From HGM04593 sp045631205 (GTDB taxonomy: Bacteria > Bacteroidota > Bacteroidia > Bacteroidales > Bacteroidaceae), in contig JAZQUI010000004.1 in assembly GCA_045631205.1 (NCBI GenBank), positions 1 to 59,097 on the forward strand: 59,097 nucleotides of DNA. Direction: 5' to 3'. Positions 1 through 7,164 of the stretch are shown here, in pieces. A program made the position numbers and the translations under genes. Every line of letters begins with the position of its first letter. Positions within the stretch are counted from its first letter, which is position 1. Below the pieces are notes generated by a model that was given only the letters and a program-made list of their open reading frames with translations, was not told the DNA's origin and searched no databases.

Positions 1-158
1 TTAGAAACGCTGGCCTTTGCCAAACGTACATTAAGGTACTTTCTGATCTTTGAATCCTCAACCAATTCGTCACCGCAGTTCTTGCCAGCGTACCAGTTGG
101 AATCCCATCCTCTGATGATACCTAATCGATTAGCAATTGGATTAACCTTCTGTCCCAT
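1..158 (-). CDS. rpsC: 30S ribosomal protein S3 (N-terminal part, cut by window edge)
   Basis: The first 52 codons of S3 are visible on the minus strand, beginning MGQKVNPIANRLGI, the usual S3 opening, and the frame runs off the window edge without a stop. S3 sits at the mRNA entry channel of the 30S subunit. The ATG lies inside the end of rplV, so the two genes overlap by 17 nt, which suggests translational coupling. It is the last visible gene of the S10-type cluster. Confidence 0.95.
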   Translation of the reverse strand, partial: MGQKVNPIANRLGIIRGWDSNWYAGKNCGDELVEDSKIRKYLNVRLAKASVS

Positions 159-576
159 TTCCTTCTACTTTTTTATTGTCATTATTTACTTTGGTATCCA
201 CGTAGATAGTAACGTGGTTAGAACGCTTGCGGATTCTGTATCCGCGGCCCTGAGGCGCAGGACGCATACGATAGAGTGTGCGTGCCTCGTCTACAAAAAT
301 CTGCGAGATGTAAAGCTCGCCATTCTCGGCCTTACGCTCATTCTTCTGCTCCCAGTTCGCAATAGCCGAACGCAACAGTTTCTCAACGTTGTTTGAAGCA
401 GCCTTTGTAGAGAACTTCAAGACACCGAGTGCACGGCCAACCTCCATACCACGTACCATATCGGCTACGAGACGCATCTTGCGAGGAGATGAAGGGATAT
501 CCTTTGCACTGGCGAAATAAAGGCTCTTACGTGCCTCTTTTCTCTTGTCAGCAGCTAATTTTTTTCTTGCTCCCAT
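142..576 (-). CDS. rplV: 50S ribosomal protein L22
   Basis: A 144-aa L22, which lines the peptide exit tunnel of the 50S subunit. The core runs from about residue 20 to 125 and includes the conserved basic segment RAPQGRGYRIRKR before the terminal beta strand. N- and C-terminal extensions (the latter rich in Asn, Lys and Gly) make it longer than the roughly 110-aa E. coli protein, as is common in Bacteroidota. It lies 37 nt after rpsS and overlaps rpsC by 17 nt. Confidence 0.96.
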   Translation of the reverse strand: MGARKKLAADKRKEARKSLYFASAKDIPSSPRKMRLVADMVRGMEVGRALGVLKFSTKAASNNVEKLLRSAIANWEQKNERKAENGELYISQIFVDEARTLYRMRPAPQGRGYRIRKRSNHVTIYVDTKVNNDNKKVEGNGTEG

Positions 577-613
577 TATATTATTTAATTTAATTCAGTT
601 TTTAAATACCTGC

Positions 614-883
614 TTATTTCTTACGGTTACCAGAGTGACCACGGAATGTACGGGTTGGTGCGAACTCACCAAGCTTGTGACCTACCATGTTCTCTGTCAC
701 GTAAACAGGAATAAATTTGTTACCGTTATGAACAGCAATTGTGTGTCCCACAAAATCGGGAGAAATCATAGAAGCACGAGCCCAAGACTTGATGACCGAT
801 TTCTTACCGCTCTCGTTCATGGCAAGCACCTTGTTCTCCAACTTTACATTGATATATGGACCTTTTTTTAATGAACGACTCAT
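614..883 (-). CDS. rpsS: 30S ribosomal protein S19
   Basis: An 89-aa S19 with the canonical N-terminus MSRSLKKGPYI and the conserved block GHTIAVHNGNKFIPVYVTE. S19 forms part of the 30S head and an intersubunit bridge with the 50S. Its length matches the family norm of about 90 aa. It lies 24 nt downstream of rplB and 37 nt upstream of rplV in the same minus-strand operon. Confidence 0.97.
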   Translation of the reverse strand: MSRSLKKGPYINVKLENKVLAMNESGKKSVIKSWARASMISPDFVGHTIAVHNGNKFIPVYVTENMVGHKLGEFAPTRTFRGHSGNRKK

Positions 884-907
884 ATTAATTCAAAAATTTC
901 CTTATTA

Positions 908-1732
908 TTACTTCTTTCTTCTCTCAATGATGTACTTGTTAGACTGCTTCTTAGGTGTACGAGTCTTGAGACCCTTAGCATACAAGCCCTTACGTGAACG
1001 TGGATGACCACCAGAAGCACGACCTTCACCACCACCCATCGGGTGATCCACTGGGTTCATAACAACACCACGGTTGTGAGGACGACGACCCAACCAACGT
1101 GAGCGACCGGCTTTACCTGAACACTCGAGAGCGTGGTCTGAGTTACCTACTGTACCAACTGTAGCACGGCAAGCGCTCAAGATACGACGAATCTCACCTG
1201 AAGGCAACTTGATAACGCAGTAGTTCTCGTCACGTGAAACGATCTGCGCGAAGTTACCGGCAGAACGAACAAGGATAGCACCCTGACCCGGACGGAGCTC
1301 GATGTTGTGAACCACTGTACCGATAGGAATGTTCTTCAAAGGAAGAGCGTTACCAATCTCGGGAGCAGCATCAGCACCTGACATCAGAACTGCGCCAACC
1401 TCCAAACCATTAGGAGCAATTATATAACTCTTCTCACCATCAGCATAACACAGCAAAGCGATACGAGCCGAACGGTTAGGATCGTACTCGATAGTCTTTA
1501 CAGTTGCGGGGATACCGTCCTTGTTACGCTTGAAGTCGATAAATCTGAATTTACGCTTGTGACCACCGCCTCTGTAGCGCATAGTCATCTTACCGTCATT
1601 GTTACGTCCACCTGTTGAACGCTTACCGGTTACAAGCGATTTCTCTGGTACCGCAGCAGTGATCTCTTCAAAGGTACCAATAATCTTATGTCTCTGGCCC
1701 GGTGTTGTAGGCTTAAATTTACGTACTGCCAT
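908..1732 (-). CDS. rplB: 50S ribosomal protein L2
   Basis: A 274-aa L2, which binds domain IV of 23S rRNA and supports peptidyl transferase assembly. The protein starts MAVRKFKPTTPGQR and carries the family signature NPVDHPMGGGEGR near residues 226-238, including the histidine implicated in peptide bond formation. The length equals that of other bacterial L2 proteins. It lies 6 nt after rplW. Confidence 0.97.
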   Translation of the reverse strand: MAVRKFKPTTPGQRHKIIGTFEEITAAVPEKSLVTGKRSTGGRNNDGKMTMRYRGGGHKRKFRFIDFKRNKDGIPATVKTIEYDPNRSARIALLCYADGEKSYIIAPNGLEVGAVLMSGADAAPEIGNALPLKNIPIGTVVHNIELRPGQGAILVRSAGNFAQIVSRDENYCVIKLPSGEIRRILSACRATVGTVGNSDHALECSGKAGRSRWLGRRPHNRGVVMNPVDHPMGGGEGRASGGHPRSRKGLYAKGLKTRTPKKQSNKYIIERRKK

Positions 1733-1738
1733 CTTCTA

Positions 1739-2029
1739 TTAAATGTTACTATAAAAATCAATTGTATCGCCCTCTTTCAATGTGACGATAGCCTTCTTTA
1801 CAGCGTTTGTACGACCCTGGATAAAGCCAGCCTTTGTGTAACGGTTCTTGCTCTTACCAGCGTAGTTCATTGTGTTCACAGCAACTACAGTTACATTGTA
1901 CAACGCCTCAATCTCTTTCTTAATTACCAACTTGTTAGCCTCGGGACGAACAAGAAAACCAAAGCGGTTCAACTGGTCAGTAATCTTAGTCATCTTCTCA
2001 GTGACTATTGGCTTAATCAATACTCCCAT
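1739..2029 (-). CDS. rplW: 50S ribosomal protein L23
   Basis: A 96-aa L23, the protein at the tunnel exit that docks trigger factor and SRP. The opening MGVLIKPIVTEKMT and the segment NKLVIKKEIEALYNVTVVAVNTMN match the family, and the length is typical. It sits 2 nt after rplD, so the genes are co-transcribed and probably coupled. Confidence 0.96.
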   Translation of the reverse strand: MGVLIKPIVTEKMTKITDQLNRFGFLVRPEANKLVIKKEIEALYNVTVVAVNTMNYAGKSKNRYTKAGFIQGRTNAVKKAIVTLKEGDTIDFYSNI

Positions 2030-2031
2030 TA

Positions 2032-2673
2032 TTATGCCTCCTTAGTTTTATTCAGTGTGTTATTAATTACCTCGAGAGAACTTTCAGTCACGACCAAAAC
2101 CTCGGCATTCATTATACCATAGGTATTAATGTCCGAAGCAATAGCCATCTGAGTTCCCTTCAAATTTCTGGCTGACAAATATACTGCTTTATTGCTAGAT
2201 GGCAAAACGAACAACTGTTTCTTGTCTGAAACTTTAAGATTATTTAACACATTAACAAAAGCTTTTGTACTTGGAGCCTCGAAGTTGAAGTCCTCAACAA
2301 CTACAATCGCACCGTCGATAGCCTTCTGTGAAAGAGCCGACTTGCGAGCGAGCTGCTTAACCTTCTTGTTCAATTTGAAGCTATAATCACGTGGAGTAGG
2401 ACCGAACACGCGAGCACCACCTACCAACAGAGGTGAGTTGATGTCACCACGACGAGCGCCACCGCCGCCCTTCTGACGACCGAGCTTACGTGTTGAACCC
2501 GAGATTTCACTTCTCTCTTTTGACTTATGTGTTCCCTGACGCTGTGCAGCGAGATACTGTCTAACAGCCATGTAGATAACATGCTGGTTAGGCTCGATGC
2601 CGAAGATAGATTCGTCTAACGTAACCTTTCTTCCGGTGTTTTCACCCTTAATATTTAATACGCTGACTTCCAT
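2032..2673 (-). CDS. rplD: 50S ribosomal protein L4
   Basis: A 213-aa L4, whose long loop lines the exit tunnel; in E. coli L4 also represses the S10 operon. The loop region is recognisable around residues 55-95 (KGGGGARRGDINSPLLVGG). The start ATG overlaps the rplC stop by one base (TAATG arrangement), implying coupled translation. Whether L4 autoregulates here cannot be read from the sequence. Confidence 0.96.
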   Translation of the reverse strand: MEVSVLNIKGENTGRKVTLDESIFGIEPNQHVIYMAVRQYLAAQRQGTHKSKERSEISGSTRKLGRQKGGGGARRGDINSPLLVGGARVFGPTPRDYSFKLNKKVKQLARKSALSQKAIDGAIVVVEDFNFEAPSTKAFVNVLNNLKVSDKKQLFVLPSSNKAVYLSARNLKGTQMAIASDINTYGIMNAEVLVVTESSLEVINNTLNKTKEA

Positions 2674-3290
2674 TACTTTTCAATTATTACGATTGAACCA
2701 TTGTAACCTGGAACCGAACCTTTGATAACCAAGAGGTTGTGCTCAGGAATAACCTTTAACACTTGAAGATTGTGTGTTGTAACGCGAGCGTTACCCATCT
2801 GTCCACCCATGCGAAGGCCTTTGAATACCTTTGCGGGATAAGAACAAGCACCGATAGAACCCGGTTTGCGGGCACGGTTGTGCTGACCGTGGGTAGCCTG
2901 ACCTACACCACCGAAGTTGTGGCGTTTAACAACACCCTGGAAACCTTTACCTTTAGAAGTACCTGTTACAGTAACGTAAGAGGCATCAGCAAAGAGATCC
3001 ACTGTAATAACATCGCCCAAGTTGAGCTCTGTCTCAAAACCTTTGAACTCGGCCAAGTGTCTCTTGGGAGCTACACCAGCTTTCTTGAAGTGACCCATAA
3101 GAGGAGCGTTAACACGGCTCTCTTTCTGATCCTGGAAACCGACCTGAACAGCCTCATAGCCATCCTTCTCGATTGTCTTCACCTGTGTAACTGCGCAAGG
3201 ACCTGCTTCGATAACAGTGCATGGAATGTTTTTACCATCGGCACTGAAAACGGACATCATTCCGATTTTTTTTCCTAATAATCCTGGCAT
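2673..3290 (-). CDS. rplC: 50S ribosomal protein L3
   Basis: A 205-aa L3, an early assembly protein near the peptidyl transferase centre. It begins MPGLLGKKIGMMSVF and contains the conserved loop GSIGACSYPAKVFKGLRMGG followed by QMGNARVTTHNL, which includes the glutamine methylated by PrmB in other bacteria. Length is normal. It is separated by 39 nt from rpsJ and overlaps rplD by one base. Confidence 0.97.
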   Translation of the reverse strand: MPGLLGKKIGMMSVFSADGKNIPCTVIEAGPCAVTQVKTIEKDGYEAVQVGFQDQKESRVNAPLMGHFKKAGVAPKRHLAEFKGFETELNLGDVITVDLFADASYVTVTGTSKGKGFQGVVKRHNFGGVGQATHGQHNRARKPGSIGACSYPAKVFKGLRMGGQMGNARVTTHNLQVLKVIPEHNLLVIKGSVPGYNGSIVIIEK

Positions 3291-3329
3291 TTCAGTTTAA
3301 ATTTAAATAATTAATTTTTTATTAAAATA

Positions 3330-3635
3330 CTACACTTTAATCTCAACCTCAACTCCTGAAGGAAGTTCGAGCTTCATAAGAGCGTCAACAGTCTTAGCTG
3401 TAGAGCTGTAGATGTCGATCAATCTCTTGAAAGAAGACAACTGGAACTGCTCGCGTGACTTCTTGTTAACGAAGGTTGAGCGGTTCACTGTAAAAATACG
3501 TTTGTGTGTGGGAAGGGGTATAGGACCGCTTACGATAGCGCCTGTAGCCTTCACTGTTTTTACAATCTTCTCAGCTGACTTGTCAACCAAGTTGTGATCG
3601 TAAGATTTAAGTTTGATTCTAATTTTCTGACTCAT
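3330..3635 (-). CDS. rpsJ: 30S ribosomal protein S10
   Basis: A 101-aa S10 starting MSQKIRIKLKSYDHN, with the signature PLPTHKRIFTVNRSTFVNKKSREQF. S10 also serves as NusE in transcription antitermination. The frame is open 17 codons further upstream, but that extension falls in the loop of a hairpin between fusA and rpsJ and does not look like S10; family length (about 101-103 aa) supports the ATG at 3635. It is the first gene of the S10 part of the cluster. Confidence 0.96.
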   Translation of the reverse strand: MSQKIRIKLKSYDHNLVDKSAEKIVKTVKATGAIVSGPIPLPTHKRIFTVNRSTFVNKKSREQFQLSSFKRLIDIYSSTAKTVDALMKLELPSGVEVEIKV

Positions 3636-3667
3636 CGTCTTTAAAAAATTTATAAAGTTTATATTGA

Positions 3668-3701
3668 CCTGCCGGTTAAGAGTCATTCGCTAACCGGCAG
3701 G
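3668..3701 (-). other. Strong hairpin between fusA and rpsJ
   Basis: An 11-bp perfect inverted repeat (arms 3668-3678 and 3691-3701, CCTGCCGGTTA/TAACCGGCAGG) with a 12-nt loop lies between the fusA stop and the rpsJ start. In the minus-strand transcript the hairpin is not followed directly by a U-run, so it is not a standard terminator; a T-rich stretch lies on the fusA side. It could be an attenuator, a processing site, or a target for autoregulation separating the str and S10 parts of the operon. The structure is seen directly; the function is inference. Confidence 0.6.
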
Positions 3702-3712
3702 TTTGGTTTTTA

Positions 3713-5806
3713 TTACTTCTGCAATTCCTCAAGGATCTGCTTTGTGAGAGATGCGCTCACCTGATCGTGGTGGTCGTATGTCATTGAAGAGGTTGCACGA
3801 CCTGAAGTGATGGTACGCAATGAAGTTACATAACCAAACATTTCAGACAGGGGAACCATAGCCTTCACGATACGTGCACCGGTGCGGCTTGTCTCAAAGC
3901 CCTCAACCTGACCACGACGTTTGTTAAGGTCGGCGATAACATCACCCATGCTCTCCTCAGGAGTTACAACCTCAAGCTTCATGATAGGCTCAAGGAGTAC
4001 GGGGTTAGCCTTCAAACAAGCGTTCTTGTAAGCCTGAATAGCACAAACCTCGAATGAGAGCTGGTCAGAGTCAACGGGGTGGAAACCACCATCGAGCAAT
4101 GTAACTTTCAAAGACTCCATGGGATAGCCTGCGAGAACACCGGCCTTGATAGCAGTCTGGAAACCTTTCTGTACCGAGGGGATGAACTCCTTGGGCACGT
4201 TACCACCCTTAACCTCGTTAACGAACTGAAGGTTGCCCTCTTTGAAGTCCTCGTCAGCAGGACCAACAGCAACAAGGATCTTAGCATATTTACCCTTACC
4301 ACCGGTCTGTTTCTTGTAAGTCTCGTCGATCTGTACAGTCTGTGTGATAGCCTCTTTATAGCTAACCTGGGGACGACCCTGGTTACACTCTACGCTGAAC
4401 TCACGTTTCAAACGGTCGATAATGATCTCCAAGTGAAGCTCACCCATACCAGAGATGATAGTCTGACCAGACTGCTCATCTGTCTTAACGGTAAATGTAG
4501 GATCCTCCTCAGCAAGTTTAGCAAGACCATTAGCAAGTTTATCGAGGTCTTTCTGAGTCTTAGGCTCTACTGCGATAGAGATAACGGGATCGGGGAAAGA
4601 CATTGACTCGAGTACGATAGGTGCATCCTCTGCACAGAGAGTATCACCGGTACGAACATCTTTAAGACCGATTACCGCACCGATATCACCGGCGCCAAGG
4701 ACCTCAACGGGGTTCTGTTTATTAGAGTGCATCTGGAACATACGAGAGATACGCTCTTTACGTCCTGAACGTGAATCGTAAACATAAGAACCGGACTCAA
4801 GTTTACCAGAATAAACACGAACGTAGATAAGACGACCTACGAAGGGGTTTGTAGCAATTTTGAACACGAGAGCCGAAGTCTTGTCATCCTCGCTGGGTTT
4901 GCGCATCTCCATCTCGTCTGTTTTGGGGTTCATACCCTCAACAGCGGGTGTATCAAGGGGTGAAGGAAGGAATGCACAAACGAAGTCGAGAAGGGGCTGA
5001 ACACCCTTATTCTTGAATGAAGAACCACAAGTCATAGGAGTAATCTCCATTGCGAGTGTACCCTTACGGATAGCAGCAATAATCTCCTCTTCTGTGATGC
5101 TTTCGGGATCCTCGAGAACCTTCATCATCAACTCCTCATCGTAGTCGGCAGCCTTCTCAAGAAGGTGCTCACGCCACTGGTTAGCCTCGTCAACGAGCTC
5201 GGCGGGAATCTCCTCGATTGTGTAATCGAGTGCGCCATCTCTGTAAACGAGAGCCTTCATTGTGATAAGGTTGATAACACCAAGGAACTTCTCCTCAGAA
5301 CCGATAGGAATTGTTACGGGACAGGGGTTTGCACCGAGGATCTCCTTCATCTGACGCATTACAGAGAAGTAGTCGGCACCTGAACGGTCCATCTTGTTGA
5401 CATAAGCAATACGGGGAACGTTGTATTTGTCAGCCTGACGCCATACAGTCTCTGACTGAGGCTCAACACCACCTACTGCACAGAAAGCAGCGATTGCGCC
5501 GTCGAGCACACCGAGGGAACGCTCCACCTCAGCGGTAAAGTCAACGTGTCCCGGAGTGTCAATAAGGTTGAACTTGTACTGCTGATCTTTCCAGTTCCAG
5601 AAAGTGGTAGTAGCAGCTGAAGTAATGGTAATACCACGCTCCTGCTCCTGCTCCATCCAGTCCATGGTTGCAGCACCGTCGTGAACCTCACCGATTTTGT
5701 GAGAAAGACCGGTGTAGAACAAAATACGCTCTGATGTGGTTGTTTTACCAGCATCGATGTGAGCACTAATACCGATATTACGAGTATATTTTAATTCGAT
5801 AGCCAT
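3713..5806 (-). CDS. fusA: Translation elongation factor G
   Basis: A 697-aa EF-G, the GTPase that drives translocation and, with RRF, ribosome recycling. It has the P-loop AHIDAGKTTT near residue 16, switch II DTPGHVDF, the NKMD guanine motif, and the full set of domains II-V ending in an EF-G C-terminal fold. Length matches bacterial EF-G (about 700 aa). It lies 23 nt after rpsG. Its place in the ribosomal cluster marks it as the housekeeping copy. Confidence 0.97.
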   Translation of the reverse strand: MAIELKYTRNIGISAHIDAGKTTTSERILFYTGLSHKIGEVHDGAATMDWMEQEQERGITITSAATTTFWNWKDQQYKFNLIDTPGHVDFTAEVERSLGVLDGAIAAFCAVGGVEPQSETVWRQADKYNVPRIAYVNKMDRSGADYFSVMRQMKEILGANPCPVTIPIGSEEKFLGVINLITMKALVYRDGALDYTIEEIPAELVDEANQWREHLLEKAADYDEELMMKVLEDPESITEEEIIAAIRKGTLAMEITPMTCGSSFKNKGVQPLLDFVCAFLPSPLDTPAVEGMNPKTDEMEMRKPSEDDKTSALVFKIATNPFVGRLIYVRVYSGKLESGSYVYDSRSGRKERISRMFQMHSNKQNPVEVLGAGDIGAVIGLKDVRTGDTLCAEDAPIVLESMSFPDPVISIAVEPKTQKDLDKLANGLAKLAEEDPTFTVKTDEQSGQTIISGMGELHLEIIIDRLKREFSVECNQGRPQVSYKEAITQTVQIDETYKKQTGGKGKYAKILVAVGPADEDFKEGNLQFVNEVKGGNVPKEFIPSVQKGFQTAIKAGVLAGYPMESLKVTLLDGGFHPVDSDQLSFEVCAIQAYKNACLKANPVLLEPIMKLEVVTPEESMGDVIADLNKRRGQVEGFETSRTGARIVKAMVPLSEMFGYVTSLRTITSGRATSSMTYDHHDQVSASLTKQILEELQK

Positions 5807-5829
5807 CTTCGTATGTTTTTCTTATTTGA

Positions 5830-6306
5830 TTAGAAACGGAAATGCGCAAAAGCACGGTTAGCCTCAGCCATACGGTGCATATCCTCTTTACGTTTGTAAG
5901 CACCACCCTGGTTGTTATAAGCATCCATTATCTCGCTGCAAAGTTTCTCAGCCATTGATTTGCCACCACGTTTGCGAGCGAAAAGAATCATATTCTTCAT
6001 TGAGATAGACTCTTTGCGGTCTGCACGGATCTCAGTAGGAACCTGGAATGTGGCACCGCCGATACGACGAGATTTAACCTCTACTTTGGGAGTAATGTTC
6101 TCAAGAGCCTGTTTCCAGATTTCAAGAGGAGCTTTCTCCTCGTTCTTCATTTTGTTACCAAGAATCTCAAGAGCACCATAGAAGATTGTGTACGAAACGT
6201 TTTTCTTTCCGTCATACATCAAATGGTTAACGAATTTAGACACCATCTGATCGTTAAATACGGGATCCGGAAGGATCACGCGTTTTTTTGGTTTTGCTTT
6301 TCTCAT
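5830..6306 (-). CDS. rpsG: 30S ribosomal protein S7
   Basis: A 158-aa S7, the primary assembly protein of the 30S head. It starts MRKAKPKKRVILPDPVFND and contains the family signature GGATFQVPTEIRADRKE. Length is normal. A 196-nt spacer containing a hairpin separates it from rpsL upstream. In E. coli S7 represses translation by binding the rpsL-rpsG spacer; the spacer hairpin here is a candidate for the same role, but that is inference. Confidence 0.97.
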   Translation of the reverse strand: MRKAKPKKRVILPDPVFNDQMVSKFVNHLMYDGKKNVSYTIFYGALEILGNKMKNEEKAPLEIWKQALENITPKVEVKSRRIGGATFQVPTEIRADRKESISMKNMILFARKRGGKSMAEKLCSEIMDAYNNQGGAYKRKEDMHRMAEANRAFAHFRF

Positions 6307-6441
6307 TTTCTCTTACGAAAATTATGTTTTTGTTTGGGCTGCGTTATTGCAATTCTTCAACGTCTCCACCGAGACATTTACTCAACCTTTATAACCTCCA
6401 ACAAACCAAAAACGGTTAAATAAATATGTTTTCAAAGCCTT

Positions 6442-6467
6442 GTTCCCGTTTTTTACGAGCCGGGAAC
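6442..6467 (-). other. Hairpin in the rpsL-rpsG spacer
   Basis: Perfect 7-bp arms GTTCCCG (6442-6448) and CGGGAAC (6461-6467) with a 12-nt loop lie 36 nt downstream of the rpsL stop. There is no clear U-run after it on the minus strand, so a regulatory or processing structure is more likely than a terminator. The S12-S7 spacer is the known S7 binding site in E. coli, which makes this a candidate autoregulatory element. Confidence 0.45.
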
Positions 6468-6502
6468 CGCTTTACTCACCGCTCGAAGACAAAAAGTCTT
6501 AA

Positions 6503-6883
6503 TTACTTTTTAGCCTTGGGACGTTTTGCACCGTATTTAGAACGACGCTGTGTACGGTTTGCAACACCCGCTGTATCCAAAGTACCGCGAACGATGTGAT
6601 AACGTACACCGGGGAGGTCTTTTACACGACCGCCACGTACCAAAACGATTGAGTGCTCCTGCAAGTTGTGACCTTCACCGGGAATGTAAGAGTTAACCTC
6701 TTTCTGGTTTGTCAAGCGAACACGAGCAACCTTTCTCATCGCAGAGTTAGGTTTCTTGGGAGTAGTTGTGTAAACACGCACGCACACGCCACGACGCTGG
6801 GGACAGTTGTCGAGTGCGGGAGATTTACTTTTCTCAACGATAACCTCTCTGCCTTTTCTAACTAATTGCTGAATTGTAGGCAT
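6503..6883 (-). CDS. rpsL: 30S ribosomal protein S12
   Basis: A 126-aa S12, which monitors decoding in the A site. The decoding loop segments TTPKKPNSAMRK (residues 40-51) and RGGRVKDLPGVRYHIVRG (83-100) are intact; the lysines at 43 and 88, where changes give streptomycin resistance in other bacteria, are the sensitive-type residues. The start MPTIQQLVRKG matches the family. It is the first gene of the operon, with a promoter-like -7 box about 80 bp upstream. Confidence 0.97.
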   Translation of the reverse strand: MPTIQQLVRKGREVIVEKSKSPALDNCPQRRGVCVRVYTTTPKKPNSAMRKVARVRLTNQKEVNSYIPGEGHNLQEHSIVLVRGGRVKDLPGVRYHIVRGTLDTAGVANRTQRRSKYGAKRPKAKK

Positions 6884-6960
6884 TTTGATTAATTTTTAAT
6901 TATTATATTATGTTTAAATTATATACTACACAATTGAACGCGGTCGTCCATTTTGGCTTG

Positions 6961-6968
6961 CAAAGATA
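6961..6968 (-). promoter_or_regulatory. -7 box for the rpsL ribosomal operon
   Basis: CAAAGATA on the plus strand reads TATCTTTG on the minus strand, an exact match to the Bacteroidota TAnnTTTG -7 consensus. It sits 78 nt upstream of the rpsL ATG, leaving an A/T-rich leader of about 70 nt. No convincing -33 element is visible at the expected spacing. Confidence 0.6.
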
Positions 6969-7076
6969 GAAATTATTTTTCTAATAAAAAAGGAGTTCTT
7001 TGCTTTTTTCACCAAACGACAGTCAAATTACACATTTTTTATTATATTTTAACTATCTTTAACTATGAGGCATAGT

Positions 7077-7098
7077 TATATATATATATATATATATT
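7077..7098. repeat. (TA)n dinucleotide tract upstream of a surface-protein gene
   Basis: About eleven uninterrupted TA units lie in the divergent region between rpsL and the 810-aa secreted protein gene. The tract is some 30 bp upstream of the -7 box at 7128, just upstream of where the -33 element would be. Such tracts can change length by slippage and alter promoter geometry. Confidence 0.85.
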
Positions 7099-7127
7099 AA
7101 CAAGGTATTACAGAACAAAAAAAATAC

Positions 7128-7135
7128 TACATTTG
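7128..7135 (+). promoter_or_regulatory. -7 box for the 810-aa secreted protein and sulfatase
   Basis: TACATTTG matches TAnnTTTG exactly and ends 29 nt before the ATG at 7165, leaving a short leader of about 20 nt. The -33 position is weak, and the TA-repeat tract lies immediately upstream of it. Confidence 0.6.
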
Positions 7136-7164
7136 CAAAAACCAAATAAAACTTTTACCACAAT

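Noticed and set aside
3636..3686. N-terminal 17-codon extension of S10
   Set aside because: The extension overlaps the fusA-rpsJ hairpin and has no counterpart in S10, which begins at MSQKIRIKLK.
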